A DNA stretch of 64,000 bases from Vibrio rumoiensis (lineage in GTDB: Bacteria > Pseudomonadota > Gammaproteobacteria > Enterobacterales > Vibrionaceae), in assembly GCF_002218045.2 (NCBI RefSeq), contig NZ_AP018686.1, positions 868,001 to 932,000 on the forward strand. The letters run 5' to 3'. The notes beneath the pieces are model-generated. The model worked only from the letters and a program-made list of their open reading frames with translations. It did not search any database and was not told the DNA's origin. How positions within the stretch are numbered: the stretch's first letter is position 1; each line of letters starts with the position of its first letter. The translations under genes and the position numbers were made by a program. Shown one piece after another: positions 26,376 to 35,416 of the stretch.

Positions 26376-27575
26376 TTAGCTAAAGAAAGTCGAAACAAGA
26401 ATAAACGCACCAAACAAGAATGAAGCAACTAAAGCAGTATTGCCACCCCCCGTCGTATAAGCACTTGCTTGTGATGCAACGGTAAAACTTGGTTTTCGTA
26501 CATTCCACACCATGGCTAACGGCCCCCAAATCGCTAGGAAGACTAAAGTAATACCTGCGTAGTCCAGCATATTGAGGAATTTGTTTGAAAATAAATTGGT
26601 CACTAAAAGCGGCAAAATGAAAGTCAGAACAAAAATTAACCCTGCCGTTACCTTGCCCTTTTCTAGTTTGGTTCGATTAACAATCCCCGCAATCGCATCT
26701 TTGTTTTGGTCGAATAACGCCATCGACACGCCAAGAAACGACGTCACTAATGCCAATGCTGAAAAGACAGCAATAATGGTTTTTAATGTGCCAGATGAGC
26801 CGCCAAATGCCGCAATAAGCTGCGAAATATCTTCAAATTGACGAATTTCAGTCGTACCTAGGTTACCGATAATTGCGAGAAGCCAGGTGAGGTAACAAAT
26901 CAGCGGGATCACAGAGCCAAGCAAAACCATATTGCGCATCTGCTTTGGTGTTGCTTCTTTGTTGTACATAACAAGTGATGGGATCACCACCATAGAAGCA
27001 AAACTCGTGAAAATAGTGGTGCTGTGTTTCACCACATCTTTCCATAAAAAGTTTGGTGTTTGCTCTAGGTACTCAATGTGAATATTGGTAAACAGTGTCA
27101 CAACAACGGTAACCAACATAGTGATCATCAAAATGAACAAAACACGGTTTAGCATATCGATATACGATTTACCTGCGATAATCACCACCGCCATCACAAA
27201 GGTAAACACCGTATAACAAATCGATTGAGGGACATCAAACCCCATCCCTGCCAATAAATTATGGAACAGGTCACCAATACCGAGAATGTAAGCGACTAAA
27301 ATACAAATTAGCAGCATATAAAAGAAGAAATTGATGACGAATTTGCCACTGGTTCCCAAAGAAAGCTGGGCAACGCTATTCATACCGCCATTTTGATCGG
27401 TTTTAGTACACGCTTCTGTTAGCAATAAAGATCCATAAGTGGTTCCCACAAAGATCACTAACATTAAAATTAAACTGACCGTAAAGCCAAATTGAGCTAA
27501 TGCCATTGGAATGCCTAACATTCCGGCACCTAGTGCAGTCCCCGACAAAATCAAAGAACTACCGAATAATTTCAT
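26376..27575 (-). CDS. HAAAP-family aromatic amino acid permease (TyrP/Mtr-like)
   Basis: A 399-residue integral membrane protein with about eleven membrane segments. It starts at the ATG of MKLFGSSLILSGTALGAGMLGIPMA (27573-27575); this GxxLIxGTxxGAGMLGxP pattern is the hallmark of the hydroxy/aromatic amino acid permease family. An upstream in-frame ATG at 27662 would add 29 residues of non-family sequence. It probably imports tyrosine or tryptophan by proton symport. It is monocistronic with a terminator. Confidence 0.85.
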   Translation of the reverse strand: MKLFGSSLILSGTALGAGMLGIPMALAQFGFTVSLILMLVIFVGTTYGSLLLTEACTKTDQNGGMNSVAQLSLGTSGKFVINFFFYMLLICILVAYILGIGDLFHNLLAGMGFDVPQSICYTVFTFVMAVVIIAGKSYIDMLNRVLFILMITMLVTVVVTLFTNIHIEYLEQTPNFLWKDVVKHSTTIFTSFASMVVIPSLVMYNKEATPKQMRNMVLLGSVIPLICYLTWLLAIIGNLGTTEIRQFEDISQLIAAFGGSSGTLKTIIAVFSALALVTSFLGVSMALFDQNKDAIAGIVNRTKLEKGKVTAGLIFVLTFILPLLVTNLFSNKFLNMLDYAGITLVFLAIWGPLAMVWNVRKPSFTVASQASAYTTGGGNTALVASFLFGAFILVSTFFS

Positions 27576-27841
27576 ATTCACTGCATCGGTCCTTTTATTG
27601 GTTATCCTATGTAATACAACATCAACAGAGTAATCGGCTACTTTTAACGAAAACGATAACATAGGGTATTTTTTAAGACGCGCAGTTTAACAGAATATCT
27701 GGATTTTGGAGGCTAACATTCATAAAGAACGGAATTAAACACTATTTACCTGCAAATATAAGAAATAATAGTGTATGAAACCAGTATGGGTTTATAAATT
27801 AGATTTAATCATTATTTTTAGTGATCATTTCAGAATCAAAA

Positions 27842-28015
27842 TTACATATAATGGCTAAAAATCGAAATTTCATCGCACAAATATTCACAAGAGACATTGG
27901 TTAGTAGGCAGTAATAAGGAGAGCCAATAACAATCAACATAACACCCGAAACAGCATCACATTTCAGACACACAATCACGCCAATAATGGTTCCGGAGAT
28001 CGCCGCAAATAACAC
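27842..28015 (-). other. Possible hydrophobic gene remnant in the permease-tetR intergenic region
   Basis: The 486-bp gap between the permease start and the TetR gene holds one weak coding-like stretch: a minus-strand frame from GTG 28013-28015 to TAA 27842-27844 giving about 57 residues, hydrophobic in the first half (VLFAAISGTIIGVIV, VMLIVIGSPYY). There is no ribosome site and no family recognised. It may be the decayed tail of a membrane protein or chance. Nothing else is evident in the gap beyond AT-rich promoter-like sequence. Confidence 0.25.
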
Positions 28016-28061
28016 TCAGGTTGTGGTTTTATGATTTGAAGCACTCGCAAACACTTATGAT

Positions 28062-28667
28062 TTAGCCAACACCACAGCCTTTTAAAATCATGGTAGTTAA
28101 AAATTCCGCCGCTTCATCATAATCTTTGCGAGCCAATTTCTTTTTGTTCATGACTCGACAAATCTGCCAACCAAAGTCCGCATACGTTTGCGTCGCCGCC
28201 CAAATAGTAAACATTAAATGGTGTGGAGAAACCGCATCCATTCTGCCCTGCTCAATCCATGACTGAAATTTCGCAATGATCATTTCAGATTGTTGCTGTA
28301 ATTCATCTTCAATATCTTTGGGTAAAGAACGGCCACCAGACATCACTTCATTAGCAAACACTTTAGAGGCATAGGCATGATCACGAGAAATAACTAACTT
28401 GGTTTTGATGTACTCAGTGAGCGCTTCAATAGGGTCGTCTAAGTCTTGTATCGGTTTAGAAGATTGCAATAGCGGTACCGTCACGCTTTCTAATACTGCG
28501 CGATAGAGGTTATCTTTGGAATTGTAGTAGTAATAGATATTTGGTTTAGGAATGTTGGCTTCTTTAGCAATATCCGCCACTTTGGTTGCAGCGTAACCAT
28601 ACTTAGCAAAGTGCTGACTCGCAGCCTCAATAATGACACTTTGATTTCTTTCTCTCACTTTTGCCAC
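28062..28667 (-). CDS. TetR-family regulator, RutR-like
   Basis: A 201-residue regulator with an N-terminal TetR HTH (FAKYGYAATKVADIAKEANIPKPNIYYYYNS, about residues 19-49) and a C-terminal domain that tracks E. coli RutR closely, including IKTKLVISRDHAYASKVFANEVMSGG and MFTIWAATQTYADFGWQ. RutR senses uracil/thymine and controls pyrimidine and purine catabolism. Given the RutR-type box in front of xdhA, this protein probably controls purine catabolism here. The ligand is unknown. Confidence 0.82.
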   Translation of the reverse strand: MAKVRERNQSVIIEAASQHFAKYGYAATKVADIAKEANIPKPNIYYYYNSKDNLYRAVLESVTVPLLQSSKPIQDLDDPIEALTEYIKTKLVISRDHAYASKVFANEVMSGGRSLPKDIEDELQQQSEMIIAKFQSWIEQGRMDAVSPHHLMFTIWAATQTYADFGWQICRVMNKKKLARKDYDEAAEFLTTMILKGCGVG

Positions 28668-28994
28668 GTCGTCACTCCTGTATTTCTACCAAAATAAGAT
28701 GTGATTAGTGTTTTAACATAGCGAGCAAGAAATTCATCTTTTTTATCAATATTTTGATGATTACATCATGGGAAATCTCATTAGGATTAAAAAATCCTGA
28801 GTAACGTGATTACTGCATTAACTCGTTGCACACAAAACGAAGATTAACTTACACGCTACTCAGGGCGCACTAAAGGAGACAAAAAGTGCGGTAAAAACTG
28901 AGTCTTTGCGGCTTTATACCACCATTCCCAAATATGGCGATATAAAGCAAGTCCAATGCAATGACTCAGCTATAACGAAAATAGTATTGATTAA

Positions 28995-29072
28995 TATACC
29001 TAAAGTCATTGGCGTTGCAGTGAGGCGAATGAACGCCGTCAACAAAGCTGCAACTTCAAGTACGAAAGGTAT
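28995..29072. repeat. Internally deleted ERIC-like element (78 bp)
   Basis: Reading the minus strand, it has the ERIC terminal halves CGTACTTGAAGTTGCAGC and GCAACGCCAATGACTTTAGG joined directly, ending in TATACC-type termini at 28995 and 29072. Relative to the 128-bp copy at 57527-57654 the central CCCCAATCACATAG...ATGGGG section is missing. It ends 2 bp from the glxR stop codon. The rest of the 28668-29074 gap shows no gene. Confidence 0.7.
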
Positions 29073-29074
29073 CG

Positions 29075-29971
29075 TTATTCACCACGGATATTATGTTTAC
29101 CACGCGCTTCAATGGCTTTAATCAATGCAGAGTGGTCCCAGTTCGAGCCATCCATTGCGGCACACTCACCAAATAATTGTTGAGCCGTAGCCGTGTTTGG
29201 TAGATCAAGACCCAGTTGCTCCGCACCTGTTAACGCTAGATTTAAATCTTTTTGATGCAAAGAGATTCTAAATCCAGGGTCGAACGTGCCTTTCACCATG
29301 CGCTCACCATGGACTTCCAAAATCTTCGAGTTAGCAAAACCACCCATCAATGCATTACGCACACGAGCAGGATCGGCACCCGCTTTTGAAGCAAAGACAA
29401 AGGCTTCTGAAACCGCTTCGATATTAAGCGCCACGATGATTTGGTTGGCCACTTTACAAATTTGTCCTGCGCCATTGTCACCCACCAGCGTGATGTTTTG
29501 TCCCATCACTTCAAATAGTGGTTTAGCACGTTCAAACGCCGCTTCACTGCCCCCAACCATAATTGTTAGCGAGGCGTTAATCGCACCCACTTCGCCGCCG
29601 GAAACAGGAGCATCAAGATACTCCGCGCCACACTCTTTAATTTGCTTCGCAAACTCTTGCGTTTCAATTGGTGCAATCGAACTCATGTCGATCACTAACT
29701 TTCCAGCAGATAAACCTTGTGCGATACCATTATCACCAAACAGCGCATCAGCAACATCCGGCGTATTCGGTACCATAGTAATAATGATGTCCGCTTGCTC
29801 TGCCGCTTCTTTACCGCTATGTACCACCGTTGCTCCGCCATCGACTAACTCTTGTGGTGGCGCAATAAAGTGATCAGATACCACCAATTGATAACCCGCT
29901 TTTTGTAAATTCAATGCCATCGGTTTGCCCATAATGCCAGTACCGATAAATGCAATTGTTGGTGTAGTCAT
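29075..29971 (-). CDS. glxR: Tartronate semialdehyde reductase (2-hydroxy-3-oxopropionate reductase)
   Basis: A 298-residue beta-hydroxyacid dehydrogenase: IAFIGTGIMGKPMALNL at residues 7-23 (GxGxxG at 10-15), DAPVSGGEVGA substrate loop (120-130), and catalytic Lys173 in GQICKVANQIIV. It reduces tartronate semialdehyde to D-glycerate with NAD(P)H. It is the third gene of gcl-hyi-glxR (47 bp after hyi), the standard glyoxylate-to-glycerate order. Confidence 0.93.
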   Translation of the reverse strand: MTTPTIAFIGTGIMGKPMALNLQKAGYQLVVSDHFIAPPQELVDGGATVVHSGKEAAEQADIIITMVPNTPDVADALFGDNGIAQGLSAGKLVIDMSSIAPIETQEFAKQIKECGAEYLDAPVSGGEVGAINASLTIMVGGSEAAFERAKPLFEVMGQNITLVGDNGAGQICKVANQIIVALNIEAVSEAFVFASKAGADPARVRNALMGGFANSKILEVHGERMVKGTFDPGFRISLHQKDLNLALTGAEQLGLDLPNTATAQQLFGECAAMDGSNWDHSALIKAIEARGKHNIRGE

Positions 29972-30017
29972 AATCTCATCCTTAAAATTTGTTTTTTTAT
30001 CTGTTTAGTAAATTGAA

Positions 30018-30794
30018 TTACGCCATTTCTTTTAGCCAAACAAGACCTTCTTGAGTCGTGGTCTTCGGCTTATATTCACAACCAATCCAACCGTCGTAAC
30101 CAATGCTATCTAAATGGTTAAACAAGAATGGGTAGTTAATCTCCCCTGTACCCGGTTCGTGTCGACCAGGATTATCCGCTAATTGAACATGCTGAATTTG
30201 GCTAAGGTGCTCGCTGAGCGTTGGCGCTAAATCCCCTTCCATGATCTGCATGTGGTAGATGTCGTATTGGAAGTTCAGGTTATCACTGCCTACCTTCTCA
30301 ATGATGTCGAGCGCTTGCTTGGTATTGGTTAAGAAAAAGCCCGGTATATCACGAGTGTTAATCGCTTCAATGATCAAACTAATGCCATTTTCTTTTAGCG
30401 CACCAGCAGCAAAACGCAGATTGCTCACAAAGGTATCTTCAGCTTGCTGTTGCGTGACACCATCCGGCACAATTCCCGCTAAACAATTGACTTGGCTGCA
30501 ATTAAGCGCTTTGGCATATTGAATTGCCTTCGCGACGCCTTGCTGAAATTCATCCACCCGTTTAGGGTCAACCGCAATCCCACGATCACCGTCTAACCAG
30601 TTACCAGCAGGTAAATTGAACAACACTTGTTGTAACTGATTTTCTTCAAGCACTTGCTGAATGGTGCTAGGTTCAAAATCATAAGGGAATAAGTATTCCA
30701 CACCTTGAAACCCAGCTTCCGCTGCTTGTCCAAAGCGTTGTAAAAAATCCACTTCGGTAAATAGCATTGATAGATTTGCCGCAAACTTAGGCAT
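30018..30794 (-). CDS. hyi: Hydroxypyruvate isomerase
   Basis: A 258-residue TIM-barrel protein, identical in length to E. coli Hyi. It starts at the ATG of MPKFAANLSMLFTEVDF (30792-30794), which has AAGGAGAAGG directly upstream; an ATG at 30815 lies before that site. The segments GVEYLFPYDF, QYDIYHMQIMEGD and HVQLADNPGRHEPGTGEINY are characteristic. It interconverts hydroxypyruvate and tartronate semialdehyde. It lies between gcl (83 bp) and glxR. Confidence 0.94.
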   Translation of the reverse strand: MPKFAANLSMLFTEVDFLQRFGQAAEAGFQGVEYLFPYDFEPSTIQQVLEENQLQQVLFNLPAGNWLDGDRGIAVDPKRVDEFQQGVAKAIQYAKALNCSQVNCLAGIVPDGVTQQQAEDTFVSNLRFAAGALKENGISLIIEAINTRDIPGFFLTNTKQALDIIEKVGSDNLNFQYDIYHMQIMEGDLAPTLSEHLSQIQHVQLADNPGRHEPGTGEINYPFLFNHLDSIGYDGWIGCEYKPKTTTQEGLVWLKEMA

Positions 30795-30877
30795 ATCCTT
30801 CTCCTTTTTCTGCAACTAAAAATAGAGACAAAGCCATTGAAGTTGCTATCACATTGGCAGCAACTTCAATGATGTCA

Positions 30878-32653
30878 TTACTGGTTAAAGGTAATCGCGG
30901 TTGGGGCGTCGCCTTCCATTTCCGCTAAACTTTCAAATTCATTGATGCCATCAATTTCAACACCCATTGCAATGTTAGTAACGCGTTCTAGAATGAATTC
31001 GACCACAACTGGCACGCGATGCTTGGCCATTAATTGCTTCGCTTCTTCAAAAGCGGCTGGCGCATCTTCAGGGTTACGAACGCGAATCGCTTTACAACCT
31101 AACCCTTCGACAACCGCGACGTGATCAACCCCATAACCTTCCATTTCTGGTGCGTTTTGGTTTTCAAAAGCAAGCTGCACACAGTAATCAATATCGAACT
31201 GGCGTTGCGCTTGGCGAATCAAACCAAGGTATGAATTGTTCACCACCACGTGAATGTAAGGCAGATTAAATTGCGCCCCAGCGGCTAACTCTTCAATCAT
31301 GAACTGGAAGTCGTAATCGCCGGAAATCGCGACAATTGGGCGGTCAGGGTCAGCCGCTCGAACACCTAATGCAGCCGGAATCGTCCAACCTAATGGGCCA
31401 GCTTGACCACAGTTAATCCAATGACGAGGTTTATACACGTGTAGGAACTGTGCGGCAGCAATTTGCGACAAACCAATAGTGCTGACATAACAAGTGTCCT
31501 CACCAAATGCTTTGTTCATTTCTTCATAAACACGCATCGGCTTCATCGGCACTTCTTCAAAGTGAGTTTTACGCAACATGCTTGATTTGCGTTCAATACA
31601 CTCACCAACCCAGCTAGAACGGTCTTTTAACTTGCCTGCTGCTTGCATTTCTTTCGCAACGTCTAAGAACAGCGTTAATGCCGACTTCGCATCTGACACA
31701 ATGCCAAGATCAGGGCAGAACACGCGACCAATTTGTGTCGGTTCGATATCCACATGGACAAACTTACGACCCTGGGTATACACATCCACCGAACCGGTAT
31801 GACGGTTTGCCCAGCGATTACCAATGCCCAATACAAAATCAGACGCAAGCATGGTGGCATTTCCGTAACGATGTGAAGTTTGTAGCCCAACCATACCGGC
31901 CATGAGTTCATGGTTATCAGGGATACTACCCCAGCCCATTAAGGTTGGAATGACAGGCACATTTAAGATCTCAGCCAACTCTTGCAGCTCAGCACTTGCC
32001 CCCGCATTAATCACACCACCACCAGACACAATTAAAGGCTTGTCCGATTCCGTTAACATCGTCAGCGCTTTTTCTACTTGGCTACGTGTTGCGCTAGGTT
32101 GATACGGCTCAAGTGGCTCATAAGTATCAATATCAAACTCAATTTCGGCCAATTGCACGTCAATCGGTAAGTCGATCAATACTGGCCCCGGACGACCTGA
32201 ACGCATAATGTGAAATGCTTGCTGAAATGCGCGTGGCACGAGTGCTGGCTCTAAAACAGTGGTTGCCCATTTAGTGACAGGTTTGGCAATCGATTCAATG
32301 TCCACCGCTTGGAAATCTTCTTTATGCAAACGGGCGCGCGGTGCTTGTCCAGTGATACATAAGATTGGTATAGAATCTGCAGAGGCAGAATACAGCCCAG
32401 TGATCATATCGGTGCCCGCAGGGCCTGAAGTACCAATACACACCCCAATGTTTTTATCATTGGTTCGGGTATAACCTTCCGCCATATGGGAGGCCCCCTC
32501 AACGTGACGTGCTAAGACATGGTCAATCCCACCAATTTTTTTCATCGCCGCATAAAAAGGGTTAATTGCCGCACCAGGTACGCCAAATGCGATATCTACG
32601 CCTTCCCTTTTCAATACTTCAACTGCCGCTTCAATCGCTTTCATTTTAGCCAT
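30878..32653 (-). CDS. gcl: Glyoxylate carboligase (tartronate semialdehyde synthase)
   Basis: A 591-residue ThDP enzyme. RHVEGASHMAEGYTR places Val at position 51 where almost all other ThDP enzymes have the catalytic Glu, the diagnostic feature of Gcl. The C-terminal GDYDFQFMIEELAAGAQ segment is the ThDP/Mg motif (GDxxF...). It condenses two glyoxylates to tartronate semialdehyde and CO2. It is first in the gcl-hyi-glxR operon. ATTGTATACAAT lies 20 bp upstream of the start codon. Confidence 0.96.
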   Translation of the reverse strand: MAKMKAIEAAVEVLKREGVDIAFGVPGAAINPFYAAMKKIGGIDHVLARHVEGASHMAEGYTRTNDKNIGVCIGTSGPAGTDMITGLYSASADSIPILCITGQAPRARLHKEDFQAVDIESIAKPVTKWATTVLEPALVPRAFQQAFHIMRSGRPGPVLIDLPIDVQLAEIEFDIDTYEPLEPYQPSATRSQVEKALTMLTESDKPLIVSGGGVINAGASAELQELAEILNVPVIPTLMGWGSIPDNHELMAGMVGLQTSHRYGNATMLASDFVLGIGNRWANRHTGSVDVYTQGRKFVHVDIEPTQIGRVFCPDLGIVSDAKSALTLFLDVAKEMQAAGKLKDRSSWVGECIERKSSMLRKTHFEEVPMKPMRVYEEMNKAFGEDTCYVSTIGLSQIAAAQFLHVYKPRHWINCGQAGPLGWTIPAALGVRAADPDRPIVAISGDYDFQFMIEELAAGAQFNLPYIHVVVNNSYLGLIRQAQRQFDIDYCVQLAFENQNAPEMEGYGVDHVAVVEGLGCKAIRVRNPEDAPAAFEEAKQLMAKHRVPVVVEFILERVTNIAMGVEIDGINEFESLAEMEGDAPTAITFNQ

Positions 32654-32672
32654 AACTCAATTCCCTTTATAT

Positions 32673-32684
32673 ATTGTATACAAT
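32673..32684. promoter_or_regulatory. GntR/FCD-type operator in front of gcl
   Basis: Perfect 12-bp palindrome ATTGTATACAAT, fitting the TNGTNNACNA half-site rule of FadR/FCD-type GntR regulators. It is placed where it would overlap the gcl transcription start. A GntR/FCD gene lies at 35417-36151. Binding is inferred. Confidence 0.55.
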
Positions 32685-32900
32685 TAAAAATACATTACTC
32701 AGTCTAGACTCGACAGATTGAATTGTGCAAATAAAAAACAAAAATATTTTCAAATAAACGGCAAATATTGAGTTAAGCCAATGCTTATAAAGCAATTAAA
32801 ACTGATCCGACCATGAGTGCGCCATTCTGTTTTAGTGCACAAAACGTTAAATAAACTTTGATCTTTTGTGAAAACGAGGATATACCTAGACAAGAAATCA

Positions 32901-32926
32901 AAACAATAATGTACACAATATTGTTT
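32901..32926. promoter_or_regulatory. Candidate second GntR-type operator upstream of aceB
   Basis: AATGTACACAAT (32908-32919) matches the palindrome before gcl at 10 of 12 positions on the opposite strand. It is nested in a larger inverted repeat, AAACAATA (32901-32908) and TATTGTTT (32919-32926). It lies 114 bp upstream of the aceB start, in the divergent gcl-aceB region. Confidence 0.5.
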
Positions 32927-33039
32927 AAGTAAACATAAATACAAGAAATACGTAGATAAGATTTAAAACTCAAGATCGTCCCAACGCTTTTGGGTTTACC
33001 CGTATTGACTGCTCGTACATGTTCATAAAGGAGACGATT

Positions 33040-34674
33040 ATGCACAGCACTGAGGACCGTGAAACAGACATGCAAACCCAACAATCGCGTACGATTAATG
33101 TGGTTGGCAAACTAACAACTGAACAACAAAAGGCCATTCTTTCAGAGCCTGCTTTGGATTTTCTGAATGCCTTAGTGACCAAGTTCAGTGCACCATTAGA
33201 GCAAGCACTGAAACTACGACGTGAACGTCAAACACAATTTGATGCAGGCGAACTTCCTGATTTCCGTAAAGATACTAAAAGTATTCGTGACGATAAAAAC
33301 TGGAAAGTGGCACCTATTCCTAAAACGCTTCAGGATCGTCGAGTTGAAATCACAGGCCCTGTTGACCGTAAGATGGTGATTAACGCACTCAATTCCGGTG
33401 CAAAAATCTTCATGTGCTGTTTTGAAGATGCGTCTTCTCCAACGTGGGAAAATATGCTGGATGGGCAAATTAACCTACGTGATGCCAATGCCGGCACCAT
33501 CAGCTACTACGATGAGAAAAAAGATAAACAATATGATCTCGTTGCAAAACCAGCACAACTGCTTGCTCGCCCTCGTGGTTTGCATTTACCTGAGCGTCAT
33601 ATTGAATATAACGGCCAGCCAATTGCCGGTTGTTTAATGGATTTTGCTTTGTACTTCTTCCATAACTACCAAACTCGCGCCAAGCAAGGTGAAGGTGTGT
33701 ACTACTACATTCCTAAGTTAGAAAGTATGGAAGAAGCCAAATGGTGGGACGATGTTTTCCGCTTTACTGAAGAGTACTTCAAAGTAGAGATCGGCACCAT
33801 TCGCGCAACGGTATTGATCGAAACCCTTCCTGCGGTATTCCAAATGGAAGAGATTTTATATGTGATGCGTGATCATATTGTGGCAATGAACTGTGGCCGT
33901 TGGGATTACATCTTCAGCTACATCAAAACATTGAAGAATCATAAGGATCGTATCTTACCTGATCGCCACAGCGTCGGTATGGATAAACCATTCCTCAATG
34001 CTTATAGCCAACTATTAGTCAAAACCTGTCATGCTCGCGGCGCATTAGCCATGGGCGGCATGTCAGCCTTTATTCCAAATTCCGACCCGGCTGTGATGCA
34101 GCAAGTGCTAGCCAAGGTGGAAGAAGATAAAAACCGCGAATCCTCGAATGGACATGACGGTACTTGGGTTGCTCATCCAAAGTTAGTGGATGTTGCAATG
34201 AGTATTTTTGACAACAAATTGGGTGGGCAAGTCAATCAAATGGATTTTGACAGCAGCCATGTAGGTGACATTACTGCAGAACAATTACTTGCACCATGTG
34301 AAGGGCCACGCAATGAAGAAGGCTTACGTAAAAATATTCGTATTGCACTTTATTACATTGAAGCCTGGATCAGCGGTGTGGGCTGTGTACCAATCTACGG
34401 CCTAATGGAAGATGCGGCAACAGCGGAAATCTCTCGCGCCAGCATCTGGCAGTGGATTAAACACGGCGTAAAACTAGACGATGGCCAAGTGGTAACAGAG
34501 GCGTATTTCCGAGCTCTGTTGGCAGAAGAATTAATTACGATTAAACAAGAAGTTGGCGAGCAACGTTATGCTCAAGGACGATTTGAAGAAACGGCCAAGA
34601 TGTTCGATACCTTATCGACCCAAGACGATTTTGCAGAGTTCTTGACTCTACCGAGCTACCCGCTTCTTTGTTAA
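33040..34674 (+). CDS. aceB: Malate synthase A
   Basis: A 544-residue malate synthase of the A type: EITGPVDRKMVINALNSGAK, CCFEDASSPTWEN, ETLPAVFQMEEILY and the signature MNCGRWDYIFSYIK. It condenses glyoxylate with acetyl-CoA to malate. The start chosen is ATG 33040, which has AAGGAG (33028-33033) six bases upstream; a TTG-type start at 33019 is before it and an ATG at 33070 is internal. aceA is not adjacent; the position beside gcl suggests a role in glyoxylate assimilation rather than only the glyoxylate shunt. Confidence 0.94.
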   Translation: MHSTEDRETDMQTQQSRTINVVGKLTTEQQKAILSEPALDFLNALVTKFSAPLEQALKLRRERQTQFDAGELPDFRKDTKSIRDDKNWKVAPIPKTLQDRRVEITGPVDRKMVINALNSGAKIFMCCFEDASSPTWENMLDGQINLRDANAGTISYYDEKKDKQYDLVAKPAQLLARPRGLHLPERHIEYNGQPIAGCLMDFALYFFHNYQTRAKQGEGVYYYIPKLESMEEAKWWDDVFRFTEEYFKVEIGTIRATVLIETLPAVFQMEEILYVMRDHIVAMNCGRWDYIFSYIKTLKNHKDRILPDRHSVGMDKPFLNAYSQLLVKTCHARGALAMGGMSAFIPNSDPAVMQQVLAKVEEDKNRESSNGHDGTWVAHPKLVDVAMSIFDNKLGGQVNQMDFDSSHVGDITAEQLLAPCEGPRNEEGLRKNIRIALYYIEAWISGVGCVPIYGLMEDAATAEISRASIWQWIKHGVKLDDGQVVTEAYFRALLAEELITIKQEVGEQRYAQGRFEETAKMFDTLSTQDDFAEFLTLPSYPLLC

Positions 34675-34692
34675 TAACCACAACTTACGATC

Positions 34693-34736
34693 ACTCCCTG
34701 CTCTCATCGAGCCAAGTATTTGAGCAGGGAGTTTTT
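34693..34736 (+). terminator. Rho-independent terminator after aceB
   Basis: ACTCCCTGCTC (34693-34703) pairs with GAGCAGGGAGT (34722-34732), followed by TTTT. It lies 18 bp past the aceB stop. Confidence 0.85.
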
Positions 34737-34743
34737 GTAAGTT

Positions 34744-34883
34744 ATACCAATCACACTGATTAGCGGTTCAGATATTGCTAGGCAAACTTTGAGGACAAAC
34801 AATACATGTTCGATAAGTGGTTACCTACTATCACCCTTTTTATAGATAGAAAGGATGAATCTGATAAGGAGTGCGACTGGTAT
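34744..34883. repeat. 140-bp MITE-like element with ATACCAAT/ATACCAGT ends
   Basis: The left end ATACCAATCACACT (34744-34757) and the complement of the right end (34870-34883) ATACCAGTCGCACT match at 12 of 14 positions. It is non-coding. It fills the aceB-glcG-like gap between the aceB terminator and the ribosome site of the next gene, so it may carry or disrupt that gene's promoter. The ends match those of the 162-bp element at 26140. Confidence 0.55.
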
Positions 34884-34906
34884 TATATTAATAGAGGATC
34901 CTGATC

Positions 34907-35335
34907 ATGAGTTTGACACTGCAACAAGCATTAAGTATCACCCAAGGTGCGTTTCATACCGCATTAGACTTAAAAAGTGCCCCCCTCACTGTGGCTGTTT
35001 TAGACAGTGGTGGCAAACTGATTTCCCTACAACGACAAGACGGCTCCAGCATGATGCGACCCGATATTGCCATTGCCAAAGCGTGGGGAGCCCTTGCATT
35101 AGGATGCTCATCAAGAAAGTTAGCGCAAGATGCCGATGCCCGACCTGCCTTTATTTCCGCCATTAATGTATTGGCTCACGGCAATATGGTACCGGTTCCC
35201 GGAGGCGTATTAATTCGCAACGAAGCGAACTTAGTATTAGGTGCAGTGGGAATCAGTGGCGACTTATCAGATTTGGATGAAAAGTGTGCGCTGGAAGGCA
35301 TTTTGCATGCAAAGTTGTATTCATCTGACACTTAG
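34907..35335 (+). CDS. GlcG/HbpS-family heme-binding-like protein
   Basis: A 142-residue GlcG/HbpS/DUF336 protein: LTVAVLDSGGKLISLQRQDGSS, DIAIAKAWGALALG and VPGGVLIRNEANLVLGAVGISG are the family's conserved blocks. Members bind heme or act in glycolate/propanediol clusters, with no firmly established catalytic role. In E. coli the homologue glcG sits in the glycolate operon, consistent with this glyoxylate neighbourhood. AGAGGATC precedes the ATG. Confidence 0.82.
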   Translation: MSLTLQQALSITQGAFHTALDLKSAPLTVAVLDSGGKLISLQRQDGSSMMRPDIAIAKAWGALALGCSSRKLAQDADARPAFISAINVLAHGNMVPVPGGVLIRNEANLVLGAVGISGDLSDLDEKCALEGILHAKLYSSDT

Positions 35336-35416
35336 ATAAACTAAGGTCTATAATGTACAATCTAAGGGCGTTGTTATTATGTTTTTGAACGCCCACCACT
35401 TTTAGCAGATTAGGCC

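Noticed and set aside
28906..29121. Plus-strand 71-codon frame between tetR and glxR
   Set aside because: It is made largely of the ERIC-like repeat and the 3' end of glxR.
29286..29873. Long plus-strand frame (195 codons) opposite glxR
   Set aside because: Antisense shadow of a well-conserved gene; Ser/Pro-rich composition typical of antisense frames.
32785..33084. Minus-strand 99-codon frame in the gcl-aceB region
   Set aside because: No ribosome site or family similarity, overlaps operators and the start of aceB.
35352..35361. AATGTACAAT before gntR as a full autoregulatory operator
   Set aside because: The palindrome is two bases shorter than the gcl site, so half-site spacing does not fit; kept only as a remark under gntR.
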